A stretch of DNA of 64,000 nucleotides from NCBI GenBank assembly GCA_049514555.1, contig JBEKUY010000002.1, positions 372,001 to 436,000 on the forward strand. The letters run 5' to 3'. Origin of the DNA: JBEKUY01 sp049514555. GTDB lineage: Bacteria; Acidobacteriota; Terriglobia; Acidiferrales; UBA7541. The position numbers and the translations under genes are program-made. The notes below the pieces were generated by a model. It made no database searches, had not been told where the DNA came from, and saw only the letters and a program-made list of their open reading frames with translations. Of this stretch, positions 26,785 through 35,178 are shown in pieces. Within the stretch, counting starts at the first letter, position 1. Each line of letters begins with the position of its first letter.

Positions 26785-28011
26785 TCAGGGATCATCCTGC
26801 GCAGGGCCGGCCTTCAGAAAACTTCGGCTGTGCGCTTCGCTTCCCCTCGCCAGCAACACCACCAGGACAAGAATCGTCACGATCTCGAACCCGGCGATAG
26901 CCCATTGATATCCGACCAGGTCGCGCAGGGTGTACTGCAGGGAATTCGTGGGCGAGGCGAAGAGAATCCCCAATTGATAGGCGAGGCCCGGCATCAGCCC
27001 GCGCGCGGCGTCCGAGGCCAGCTCGCTGAGATGCACGGGGATTACGCCCCAGGCGCCCTGGACGCCCATCTGCATCAGGAACGCGCCCAGCGCCAGCGCG
27101 ACGAGGCCGTGGCTGAACGCCCATAACGGAATCACCGCGAGAGACAGCGCCAATGCCACCATCATGCTCTTGCGGCGTCCGGCCCTGCCGGAAAGGTAGC
27201 CGAAGAGGACCGCGCCAAGCACGGCACCAACGTTGTAGAGCATGGCGATGTTGGCGCGCGCGGCGGCCGCGACGTGGTGCACTTCCTGCAGAAAATCAGG
27301 ATAAAGATCCTGCGTGCCGTGCGAGAGAAACATCATGAAGGTCATCAGCACGACCAGATACGCAAACCGCTTCCACTCACGCGCGACGATGCGCAGCACC
27401 TGGCCGGTGCTGGCCACGCGATGGTGTTTCCAGGCTTCTGATTCCGGCACCTTGGTGCGGATGTAGAGCGCCAGGAGCGCCGGCACTCCGCCGGCCCAGA
27501 ACATCGCGCGCCATCCCCACGCAGGCAGGAGAAACCGCGCCGCCACCGCCGCCAGCAGGTAGCCGATCGAATAGCCGCTCTGGAGGATTCCGCTCAGGAC
27601 GCCGCGCCAGCGCACCGGCGCCGCCTCCATGGCCAGCGACGCGCCCACGCCCCACTCGCCGCCCATGCCGATCCCAAACAAGGCGCGCATCACAAGGAAG
27701 AACGTGTAGTTCGGCGAGAAGCCGCACAGAATTTCGACCGCGGAGAAGTACAGCACGTTGGCCATCAGCGGAATGCGCCGGCCGAATCGGTCGGCCAGCA
27801 GGCCGAAGAGCAGCGCACCCGGAGGGCGCATCGCGAGCGTCGCCGTCAGCGTGCGGACGATGTCTTTCTTGGGCACGCCGAACTGACGCGCGAGCGTGTC
27901 GATGAGAAAGACGACGACGAAGAAATCGAAGGCGTCGAGCGTCCAGCCGAGGAATCCGGCAAGGAGCGCGTGGTGAGTCCCCGGAGTTGGCGCTCGTGAG
28001 GGAATGGTCAT
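26785..28011 (-). CDS. MFS transporter, metabolite:H+ symporter type
   Basis: The product has 408 residues and 12 hydrophobic segments. The cytosolic loop motif LLADRFGRRIPLM (between helices 2 and 3) and its counterpart LSGRAGRRKSMM (between 8 and 9) are characteristic. The N-terminal GFLGWTLDAFDFFVVVF is typical of the metabolite:H+ symporter subgroup that includes sialic acid, shikimate and lactate carriers. The substrate is not determinable. ATG 28011 is preferred over TTG 28032; neither has a strong ribosome binding site. Confidence 0.85.
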   Translation of the reverse strand: MTIPSRAPTPGTHHALLAGFLGWTLDAFDFFVVVFLIDTLARQFGVPKKDIVRTLTATLAMRPPGALLFGLLADRFGRRIPLMANVLYFSAVEILCGFSPNYTFFLVMRALFGIGMGGEWGVGASLAMEAAPVRWRGVLSGILQSGYSIGYLLAAVAARFLLPAWGWRAMFWAGGVPALLALYIRTKVPESEAWKHHRVASTGQVLRIVAREWKRFAYLVVLMTFMMFLSHGTQDLYPDFLQEVHHVAAAARANIAMLYNVGAVLGAVLFGYLSGRAGRRKSMMVALALSLAVIPLWAFSHGLVALALGAFLMQMGVQGAWGVIPVHLSELASDAARGLMPGLAYQLGILFASPTNSLQYTLRDLVGYQWAIAGFEIVTILVLVVLLARGSEAHSRSFLKAGPAQDDP

Positions 28012-28247
28012 TCCAGGCTTCACGCCAGTCAAAGGTACGACGGTCCGGGGCTAAATCAAACCTGCGAATCGAACTCCAGGGGTCCTGGTGGTTCCGCTCG
28101 TCTCGAGCGCGACTGGGGGCCGCAGGCGGCGCAGGGATTCTCTTTTCTCGACGACGGATAACGAGGAAAGGATCATGGTGAGTGGCGGGCGACGACACGC
28201 GTAGAACCGGCGCATGGGCCAGCAGCGGCAGGACAGCGGAGGCCTAT

Positions 28248-28481
28248 TCAAACAATCCCGTATTCTTTGGGCAAGAACTTGTCTGCTTCAGGCGCGCGCA
28301 ACATTTCTGCGATGAACTGCTCTTCACTTTCCGGCAGATCGTTTGCCTGTTGTTCCAGGGTGTTTAACCAACGGATTGCTCCAGAAACGCTATGCTGTTG
28401 TCCCGTCTGCCATTTCCCTGCAGGATGGACCACGATGTAGCATGGTATTGAGGTGGGTTCTGTGCCCAGAGTTGTGCCCAA
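28248..28481 (-). CDS. Small hypothetical protein (77 residues)
   Basis: The frame begins MGTTLGTEPTSIPCYIVV and ends with an acidic, amphipathic helix-like part (LNTLEQQANDLPESEEQFIAEML) and KFLPKEYGIV. The composition looks like a folded soluble protein more than a random frame, and no competing gene overlaps it. It lies in a gene-poor stretch of lower GC. No family is recognised. Confidence 0.35.
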   Translation of the reverse strand: MGTTLGTEPTSIPCYIVVHPAGKWQTGQQHSVSGAIRWLNTLEQQANDLPESEEQFIAEMLRAPEADKFLPKEYGIV

Positions 28482-28558
28482 CTTTTGTTTGCAGGTGCCG
28501 CAGCTAGCTGCGACCTGCGCAACTGGTCTGCTCGACGGGGAAGGAAAGGCCAGCGAGA

Positions 28559-28927
28559 GTGAACTGCCCTGAGTGTAAAGGCCTAACCGACGTTCTCAGC
28601 ACTAGAACAACCGGAGAAGGAGTTCATCAAAAGGTTCGTCGCCGGCGTCGCTGTGTCCATTGCAGAGAGCGTTTCAGTACCGTCGAGAGACTTGAGTGCC
28701 GCAAATCAGCAGAGGCGTTAAATCGTCGTACTGAAGAGAGTCCGAAAGAGGCCCTCATCGTCGAAGGCGAGACTTCAGTATGGGCCTGGGGTGCAAACGC
28801 CGCAAAAGGGAAGAAGCGGGAAAAAGTAGGAAAAGGTCGGTACATCGATGTGGCCAGCACGTGGGCTGCAGGGGGTTTGTCGCCGCTAGGCATGCGGATT
28901 CCGTCACTTTTGCCGAGGCGTAGCTGA
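28559..28927 (+). CDS. Small NrdR-like zinc-ribbon protein
   Basis: The product has 122 residues. The first 45 match the zinc ribbon of NrdR repressors: CPECKGLTDVLSTRTTGEGVHQ, then RRRRRCVHCRERFSTVERLE, with two CxxC pairs and the basic run. The ATP-cone domain of NrdR is missing; the rest (about 50-122) is basic and unlike anything I know. Short proteins of this kind are common in phages and mobile DNA. The GTG start at 28559 has a purine-rich GGAAAGG about 12 nt upstream. It may be a remnant in which the C-terminal part was lost. Confidence 0.55.
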   Translation: MNCPECKGLTDVLSTRTTGEGVHQKVRRRRRCVHCRERFSTVERLECRKSAEALNRRTEESPKEALIVEGETSVWAWGANAAKGKKREKVGKGRYIDVASTWAAGGLSPLGMRIPSLLPRRS

Positions 28928-29350
28928 TTAAGGGCCTTGCCGACTTCGGCGCGCGCTCGGTGCGCTACGGATAGCGCTACCAACGTGGTGGGGTTCGGGA
29001 AGGCGAAAACGCGCTAGCAGCTCACGAACAAGGAGCATCGCTTCGTCCGAGCGCAGCGGTGGCAGTAACATGGGACGTTCGAGGCCGATTCCATCCTTAA
29101 GGTCGTCGGTGATCCAGTCGGGCAGCGATCCCTCTTTTGGTGTTCCCGTACGCGGGCTCCACAATTCACGGCATCCGCACCACGCTGACAATGGTCATAC
29201 TCAGAGCCAGAGCAAAAAGAGGTTGTACATGAGGCGGAGTTATAGCAGACTCCCCTCAAAACAGGGCTGTAAGTCGCTGATTCTTCGGCCCGCAAGCATT
29301 TTGGCGAACAGCACGCGCCTGACTTTTACGGTGGGGTACAAGGACATCCT
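28928..29350. other. Gene-poor gap before the one-carbon cluster
   Basis: Several short frames on both strands overlap each other here and none has a ribosome binding site or family features. The only clear signal is AAGGA at 29340-29344, the ribosome binding site for the formate-THF ligase. No tRNA, integrase or terminal repeat was found, although this stretch and the preceding 900 bp could be a decayed insertion. Confidence 0.35.
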
Positions 29351-31114
29351 ATGACATTCGACGCAACTGCGCTCGCGGATTGGGAGATCGCCGAAGCGGC
29401 CGAGAAGGGCATGCCCACTCCGTCCGAGTGGCGGGACCGGCTGGGGCTCGAGAACGACGAGGTAATCCCCATGGGGCGCGTGGCGAAACTCAACTTCCTG
29501 AAGATTATCGACCGGCTGAAGGACCGCCCCGACGGGAAATACATCGAGGTGACGGCGATTACGCCCACGCCGCTCGGCGAGGGCAAGAGCACGACCGCCC
29601 TCGGGCTGATCGAGGGTCTCGGAAAGCGCGGGTTGAACGTGGGCGGCTGCCTGCGCCAGCCCTCCGGCGGCCCCACGATGAACATCAAAGGAACCGCAGC
29701 CGGCGGCGGAAACGCGCTGCTGATCCCGATGACGGAGTTTTCGATGGGCCTCACGGGCGACATCAACGACGTCATGAACGCGCACAACCTGGCGATGGTT
29801 GCGCTCACGGGCCGCATGCAGCACGAGCGGAACTACAGCGACGAACAACTTCGTCAACTCACGGGCATGCGCCGGCTGGACATCGACCCGTGCCGGGTCG
29901 AGATGGGCTGGGTGATCGACTTCTGCGCCCAGGCGCTGCGGAACATCATCGTCGGAATCGGCACGCGGTCCGACGGATACATGATGGAGTCGAAGTTCGG
30001 CATCGCGGCGAGCTCGGAGCTGATGGCGATCCTGGCGATCGTGCGCGACCTGGCAGATTTGCGCAAGCGCCTGGCCGAAATCACGGTCGCCTACGACAAA
30101 CAGGGCAATCCCGTCACGACCGCCGACCTGGAGGTCGCCGGCGCCATGTGCGCGTGGATGCGCAACGCGATCAATCCCACCCTGTGCAGCACCGCCGAGT
30201 ATCAGCCCGTGGTGGTTCACGCAGGGCCGTACGCCAACATCGCGGTCGGACAGTCGTCGATCATCGGCGACCGCGTCGGTCTGAAGCTGTTCGACTACCA
30301 CGTGACCGAGAGCGGGTTCGCCGCCGATATCGGGTTCGAGAAATTCTGGAACGTAAAGTGCCGGCTCAGCGGTCTGCAACCACACGTTTCCGTTCTGACC
30401 ACCACCATCCGCTCCTTGAAGATGCACGGCGGCGGACCGAAGGTAGTAGCCGGCCTGCCCCTTCCGGAGGAGTACCGGCGCGAGAACCTCAAGCTGGTCG
30501 AGGCCGGGCTCGCGAACCTGTTACATCACATCGGAGTCATTCGGAAGTCCGGCATCAATCCCGTGGTCTGCATCAACCACTTCACGACGGACACACGGAA
30601 CGAGATCCAGCTCGTACGCAAAGCGGCCGAGCAAGCGGGAGCACGTTGCGCGCTTTCCGAGCACTGGGCCAAGGGAGGCGAAGGCGCCCTGGAGCTGGCC
30701 GACGTAGTCACCGATGCGTCCCGGGACCAAGTCGCGTTCCGCTACCTGTACCCGATGGAGATGAAACTGCGCGACCGCGTCGAGTTGATCGCGAAAGAGG
30801 TTTACGGCGCGGGCGGCGTGGCGTGGGCGCCGGAAGCCGAGGCGAAGCTGAAGAGTCTGGAGTCGGATGCGCGGTATGATGAGTACTCGACGATGATGGT
30901 GAAGACGCACCTCAGTCTCAGCCATGACCCCGCACTCAAAGGCGCGCCGAAAAACTGGATTCTCCCCATCCGGGACGTGCTGGTTTACTCTGGTGCAAAG
31001 TTCCTGTGTCCGTGCGCGGGGACGATCAGCCTGATGCCCGGCACGGCTTCCAACCCCGGTTTCCGCCGCGTGGACGTCGAGCTCCACACGGGCAAGGTGA
31101 CCGGGCTGTTCTGA
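29351..31114 (+). CDS. fhs: Formate-tetrahydrofolate ligase
   Basis: The product has 587 residues, close to the family length (about 556) plus an N-terminal extension. The ATP-binding segment TPTPLGEGKSTTALGL is at about 72-87. LRQPSGGPTMNIKGTAAGGG (about 98-117) matches the FTHFS signature, and further conserved blocks FAADIGFEKFWNVKCRLSG and GGGPKVVAGLPLP follow. It forms 10-formyl-THF from formate, ATP and THF, or runs in reverse to make formate and ATP. It heads a rightward cluster (13 nt to the next gene) with methylene-THF reductase and a corrinoid methyltransferase, which is the methyl branch of the acetyl-CoA pathway or its oxidative reverse. No folD gene is present here. Confidence 0.95.
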   Translation: MTFDATALADWEIAEAAEKGMPTPSEWRDRLGLENDEVIPMGRVAKLNFLKIIDRLKDRPDGKYIEVTAITPTPLGEGKSTTALGLIEGLGKRGLNVGGCLRQPSGGPTMNIKGTAAGGGNALLIPMTEFSMGLTGDINDVMNAHNLAMVALTGRMQHERNYSDEQLRQLTGMRRLDIDPCRVEMGWVIDFCAQALRNIIVGIGTRSDGYMMESKFGIAASSELMAILAIVRDLADLRKRLAEITVAYDKQGNPVTTADLEVAGAMCAWMRNAINPTLCSTAEYQPVVVHAGPYANIAVGQSSIIGDRVGLKLFDYHVTESGFAADIGFEKFWNVKCRLSGLQPHVSVLTTTIRSLKMHGGGPKVVAGLPLPEEYRRENLKLVEAGLANLLHHIGVIRKSGINPVVCINHFTTDTRNEIQLVRKAAEQAGARCALSEHWAKGGEGALELADVVTDASRDQVAFRYLYPMEMKLRDRVELIAKEVYGAGGVAWAPEAEAKLKSLESDARYDEYSTMMVKTHLSLSHDPALKGAPKNWILPIRDVLVYSGAKFLCPCAGTISLMPGTASNPGFRRVDVELHTGKVTGLF

Positions 31115-31127
31115 AAGGAGTCGCGCC

Positions 31128-31583
31128 ATGTTGCTCCATGCGGCATATCTGTTCCAGGACCTGAGCGAGGCGACGCTCGAAGCGATCGCAGGCATTGCGG
31201 CCGAAGAGGGCCACGCCACCGGGACGTTCCTGTTTCGGGCGGACGACCCGGCCACCGATCTCTACATCCTTGCGGAAGGCAGAGTGCGCCTGAGCGTCAT
31301 CCGTGGCGGCGCCCTTGCGCACACCGTCAGCGAGCCTGGCGAGGCCATGGGATGGTCCAGCATGGTTGGCCAGGGCGCTTACACCGCGTCAGCCGAGTGC
31401 ACTGCGCCGACGGCCGTTATTCGGATCCCGAGCGAGCGGTTGCTGCGGATCCTAGAGGACGACCCCGCAAGTGGATTCAAGTTCTTCCGGCGTCTGGCAA
31501 GACACATCGGCGGCCGGCTCGTCGAGAGTTACGGGGCCACCCTCTCCATGCAGGACCGCAAGGGAGCAGGCTCCTACGGCTAG
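31128..31583 (+). CDS. Cyclic nucleotide-binding-fold protein without DNA-binding domain
   Basis: The product has 151 residues and consists only of the beta-roll domain: ATDLYILAEGRVRLSVIRGG, PGEAMGWSSMVG and ALRIPSERLLRIL-like segments, with a final helix. The arginine that holds the cyclic nucleotide phosphate in CRP is replaced by Tyr in GAYTASA, so cyclic nucleotide binding is doubtful. There is no HTH. AAGGAG lies before the ATG, 13 nt after fhs, and the next gene follows at 26 nt, so it belongs to the one-carbon operon. It may be an allosteric partner of a neighbouring enzyme. Confidence 0.75.
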   Translation: MLLHAAYLFQDLSEATLEAIAGIAAEEGHATGTFLFRADDPATDLYILAEGRVRLSVIRGGALAHTVSEPGEAMGWSSMVGQGAYTASAECTAPTAVIRIPSERLLRILEDDPASGFKFFRRLARHIGGRLVESYGATLSMQDRKGAGSYG

Positions 31584-31609
31584 CTTGAGTGTGCCGGGGC
31601 ACAACCGTT

Positions 31610-33154
31610 ATGGCCGAAAATCTTCTTAGGCAGGCTCTCGCGCAAGCCAAGTTCGTGTGTTCGGCGGAGCTCGTGCTAGGCCGCGACCACAGCGCCAGCG
31701 ACGCCGAGACCTTCGTGAAGGACGCTTCCGGGCAACCTGACGGCATCAAGGTGATCAGCCTCACCGACCTGCCGGCGGGGAACCCAGCGCTGCCCCCGGA
31801 AGCTTTCGCGGGCTACGTTCTCGACCACGGCCTGACGCCGATTGCACATGTCACGGGCAAGGACGGCAACCGTTCGCTCATCGAGGGCCGCCTCCATTCG
31901 CTCGCGCGGCTTGGCGTGGAGAACGTGCTGGCTTTGACCGGCGACGCGCAGAAGGACGGCTTCCAGGGCCGGTCGAAACCGGTGCACGACCTGGATTCTG
32001 TGTTGATCTTGATGCTCATCCAGGCGCTGCGCAACGGCTTGGAATACCAGATCGGATTGCGCAGTGCGCGCGCGACGCCCTTCGATTTCTACCCCGGCGC
32101 GGTGGTGAATCCGTTCAAGGTCCTCGAGCCGGACCTGATGATGCAGCTTTACAAGATGCGCCTGAAGATCGCAGCGGGGGCGCGGTTCATCGTCACGCAA
32201 GTCGGGTTCAATCTGCGCAAGCTGTATGAGCTCAAGCAGTACATGGACCGCGAGGGACTGAGACACGTACCCGTACTGGCCAACGTCCACGTGCCGACGC
32301 CCGCGATCGCGCGGATGATGCAGAGCGGCGAAGTGGCCGGGTGCGTGGTGAGCGCCGAGTTCGTGGAGCAGATTGCGAGCGAGAAGAAACCGCAACGGCT
32401 GGAGCGGGCCGCGCTCATGGTGGCGGCCGCGAGAGACCTGGGGTTCGCGGGAGCGCACATCGGCGGTTTCGGCCTGGCGCACCGGGATTTCATGACGGTA
32501 CTTGAACGCGCAGCCGCCATCGGCACCGGGTGGCAGGACAAGATGGATGATCTTGTGTTCCCCTACCCCGGCGAGTTCTATCTCCTGCCGCCGGGCCCGG
32601 ATGGCCTCAGCGATGGGGCCGGGAGTTATCAAACGGGTCGCCAGCCGGCGCGACCCTGGTTCACGCAACGGCTGTCGCGCGCCGTGCATCGCCGGTTCAT
32701 CGCCCCGGGCACGTTTTCCGCGCGATTCCTTGAAACCCGACTGCGGCCCGCGGGAAGGTGGAGCGGGTTCTGGTCCGGCCTCCTGGGTGTGTCGTCGGCG
32801 TACCGCAAGGCGACTCTCGGATGCCAGAACTGCGGCGACTGCATTCAGGACCATCTGGCATACGCCGGCTGTTCGATGCGGTGGTGCTATAAGGAACTGC
32901 GAAACGGCCCGTGCGGCGGTTCGCGGGTGGACGGAACCTGCGAAGCCCAGCCAGATCTACCCTGCCTGTGGGACTTGGTGTACGAGGCTTCGCTGGCGCT
33001 CGGCGAGGATCCGACCAGGTTTGCTCATATGATAATTCCGCCGCGCGACTGGTCGCTCGACAACACGAACGCGCTCGTAAACCGCTTTGCCGGTACCGAC
33101 AATCTGGCCAAGAGGGTGGACACTGGCGACGAAAAGAAAAAGGGCGCCCCATAG
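31610..33154 (+). CDS. metF: Methylene-tetrahydrofolate reductase fused to a MetV-type zinc/iron-binding domain
   Basis: The product has 514 residues. The N-terminal two thirds (about 10-310) form the MetF TIM barrel: FVCSAELVLGRD, then NVLALTGDAQ with the FAD-site Asp, GAVVNP and QVGF. The C-terminal part (about 395-490) is the MTHFR_C/MetV domain with many cysteines in GCQNCGDCIQDHLAYAGCSMRWC and GPCGG, ending in DWSLDNTNAL. In acetogens MetV is a separate subunit; here the two are joined. It interconverts methylene-THF and methyl-THF. I chose ATG 31610 over GTG 31589. It is part of the fhs operon and should hand methyl-THF to the next gene product. Confidence 0.88.
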   Translation: MAENLLRQALAQAKFVCSAELVLGRDHSASDAETFVKDASGQPDGIKVISLTDLPAGNPALPPEAFAGYVLDHGLTPIAHVTGKDGNRSLIEGRLHSLARLGVENVLALTGDAQKDGFQGRSKPVHDLDSVLILMLIQALRNGLEYQIGLRSARATPFDFYPGAVVNPFKVLEPDLMMQLYKMRLKIAAGARFIVTQVGFNLRKLYELKQYMDREGLRHVPVLANVHVPTPAIARMMQSGEVAGCVVSAEFVEQIASEKKPQRLERAALMVAAARDLGFAGAHIGGFGLAHRDFMTVLERAAAIGTGWQDKMDDLVFPYPGEFYLLPPGPDGLSDGAGSYQTGRQPARPWFTQRLSRAVHRRFIAPGTFSARFLETRLRPAGRWSGFWSGLLGVSSAYRKATLGCQNCGDCIQDHLAYAGCSMRWCYKELRNGPCGGSRVDGTCEAQPDLPCLWDLVYEASLALGEDPTRFAHMIIPPRDWSLDNTNALVNRFAGTDNLAKRVDTGDEKKKGAP

Positions 33155-33171
33155 GTGCCGAGAGGGGAAGC

Positions 33172-33984
33172 ATGCTCGTAATCGGTGAACTGATCAACGC
33201 CACGCGCAAGAAGGTGGGCGCTGCCATAGAGAAAAGAGATGCCGATTTCATTCGCGACCTCGTGCGGCGCCAAGCGGAGGCGGGCGCGGACATCATCGAC
33301 GTCAACGGAGGAATTCCGGGCCGCGAAGCGGAGTCGCTGGAGTGGCTGATCGGCGTGGTGCAAGAAGTGACGGACCTGCCTTTATCAATCGACAGCTCGG
33401 ACCCGGAGGCAGTGCGGCGCGCGATCCCGCTCTGCAAGCGGCGGCCGCTCGTGAATTCGATCACGGACGTGGCGGAGTGTTCCGACAAGTTGCTGCCGGT
33501 CCTGAAGGAGCACCGGCCGAGGGTGATCGCGTTGTGCATGAGCTCAGCGGGGACGCCATCAGGCGTGGACGACCGGCTCCAGACCGCCTCCCGGCTGATG
33601 GAGCGGCTGACGGCCGCAGGAATCGAGCTGGACGACATCTTCGTGGATCCTTGTGTGCTGCCCATCAGCACGGGCCCGGAGAGTGGCCCGGCCGTTCTCA
33701 AGGCGATCGGCTGCATCACGAAACGCTTTCCCGGCGTGCATACAAGCGTCGGATTGAGCAATGTCTCCTTCGGCGTGCCAGTGCGCAAGCTGATGAACGA
33801 AGTATTCTTGATGCTGCTGCTGGCGCGTGGACTGGACGCCGCAATCCTCGATCCGTGCGACCGGCAACTGATGGCCAACGTTGCCGCCGCCGAGGCGCTG
33901 CTTGGCCGTGACGAGTTTTGCGTGAAATACCTGCGTGCGTTCCGCGCGGGCAAGCTCGAGACGCCCGCCGCTTCCGGAGCCTGA
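33172..33984 (+). CDS. Methyltetrahydrofolate:corrinoid methyltransferase (AcsE/MtgA-like)
   Basis: The product has 270 residues of the pterin-binding TIM-barrel family. Motifs include GELINATRKKV (pterin-site Asn), GADIIDVNGGIPGRE, LPLSIDSSDP, NSITD, and GLSNVSFGVP. These match methyl-THF:corrinoid methyltransferases such as AcsE and the MtgA enzymes of methoxy-compound or betaine use, and not dihydropteroate synthase, which lacks the SNVSFG segment. It transfers a methyl group between THF and a corrinoid protein. No corrinoid protein gene is in the window. GAGAGGGG precedes the ATG, 17 nt after metF. Confidence 0.85.
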   Translation: MLVIGELINATRKKVGAAIEKRDADFIRDLVRRQAEAGADIIDVNGGIPGREAESLEWLIGVVQEVTDLPLSIDSSDPEAVRRAIPLCKRRPLVNSITDVAECSDKLLPVLKEHRPRVIALCMSSAGTPSGVDDRLQTASRLMERLTAAGIELDDIFVDPCVLPISTGPESGPAVLKAIGCITKRFPGVHTSVGLSNVSFGVPVRKLMNEVFLMLLLARGLDAAILDPCDRQLMANVAAAEALLGRDEFCVKYLRAFRAGKLETPAASGA

Positions 33985-34094
33985 CCTACCAGCCCACGTC
34001 CTTCGAGAATGCACACGTGCCGGTTCGCGGTGGAGAATCGTAACAAGAGCTGGTTCGATTCCAGACTCACGGATCTGCTCAGGGAGCACAACGT

Positions 34095-34987
34095 CGAGAT
34101 GGGCACCCCGGCAATGGCTTTCATGTAGGGGCCTTCATAAGCGCAGTCCTTACTGGGGCCTCGCGCGCCCATCTCATAGGCCACAAGACTCCTGGGCACA
34201 CTCGCCACCCGAACCACGGCGGCAAACACTCGTGGAATGTATTTCCGGTTGGCCAGCACCATGGCCGTATTGGCAAATCCACAAGCCGTATCGCCGGAGG
34301 GGATGATTCCGCCGGTGTGACAAATGGTGACTATCTCCTTCCACAAGAATTCCATATCGCGCGCGCCCAGAATGCCCAGGGCAAACACCACAGTGCGCAG
34401 ATCCGCATTCATCAGGGCCTGATCGCAGACTTCTTTTCCGCCGGTGGACTCAATCCCAATTAAATCGGCGCCGGCGGCAGCCGCCCCGCGAAAAAGCTCC
34501 ACCATGCCTTCCCAATACTTGCCGCCGCGCATTAGAGGCGGCCTCAGATGATCGCGGGTATCGTTGGGAGTTAGCCGCAAGGCTGTCTTGATTCCAAATT
34601 TGTCATTCGCCTGCCACAGTCTGGCGGACAAGAGTTGGGTGATGTCTGCTCCCCAGGAAGGATTCACAGTCATGGGGGCAACGTTTCGAATTCCACAGGC
34701 AGCGCCGGTACTTCCAACTCTACCGCGCGCGTTGTGACTCCCTCAATCATTTCCTGATACTGCTGGCGCACCTCCGGCCAAGTGGCGGCATTGATATCAA
34801 TCAAGGGCAGTGTGAAATTGATTTCCGGCACAACCATTCCCGAGCCGAGTTCCACACCTCGTCCGCAAACGACCGGATGAGGCGACTTCCCAAACATGAA
34901 TTCATCCAACGTGGAAATCGCCAATTCAGAAAAATTGCGCTTCGCGAGAGAGGACAATTTCAATTCTCCCAAAGGACTGTGGCCCAC
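34095..34987 (-). pseudogene. mtaB: Decayed methanol:corrinoid methyltransferase (mtaB-like)
   Basis: Two adjacent frames together give about 298 residues that follow MtaB (about 460). The first (34987-34670) has FMFGKSPHPVVCGRG and MVVPEINFTLP and stops after VEFETLPP. The second (from 34673) continues VNPSWGADITQ, GIESTGGKE, SGDTACGFANTAMVLA and GPSKDCAYEGPYMKAIAGVPIS. The joint reads CTGCCCCCATGACT; one more A before ATG would restore one frame, so a single base is missing. The zinc ligands expected in GIESTGGKE, DTACG and KDCAYE are all kept. Similarity ends near 34095 and the last third is absent. Because the break makes an ATGA overlap, translation of two pieces is possible, but with the C terminus lost activity is unlikely. 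Confidence 0.85.
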
Positions 34988-35178
34988 TATCGCCGCAAAG
35001 AGACGGTTCCCTCAAGCGGAATTTCCATTCTGATTCCTAAGGCGGCCAGCAATATACACTCGACCCTCACCACTGGGAAGATCACCGCGGTTTCCCATTC
35101 CGTTCGGGCGGCCCGAGTGAGTCGGGAGAGGTTCCGTCCGCCGCCACATGAAGAGTGACAGCAGGAAGACCGCGGGCA

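Noticed and set aside
28928..29191. An 87-codon minus-strand frame
   Set aside because: It competes with other frames in the same bases, lacks a ribosome binding site and resembles no family.
34040..34075. Sequence GGTTCGATTCC resembling a tRNA T-arm
   Set aside because: The stem has only four pairs, and no anticodon arm, D-arm or acceptor stem can be formed around it.
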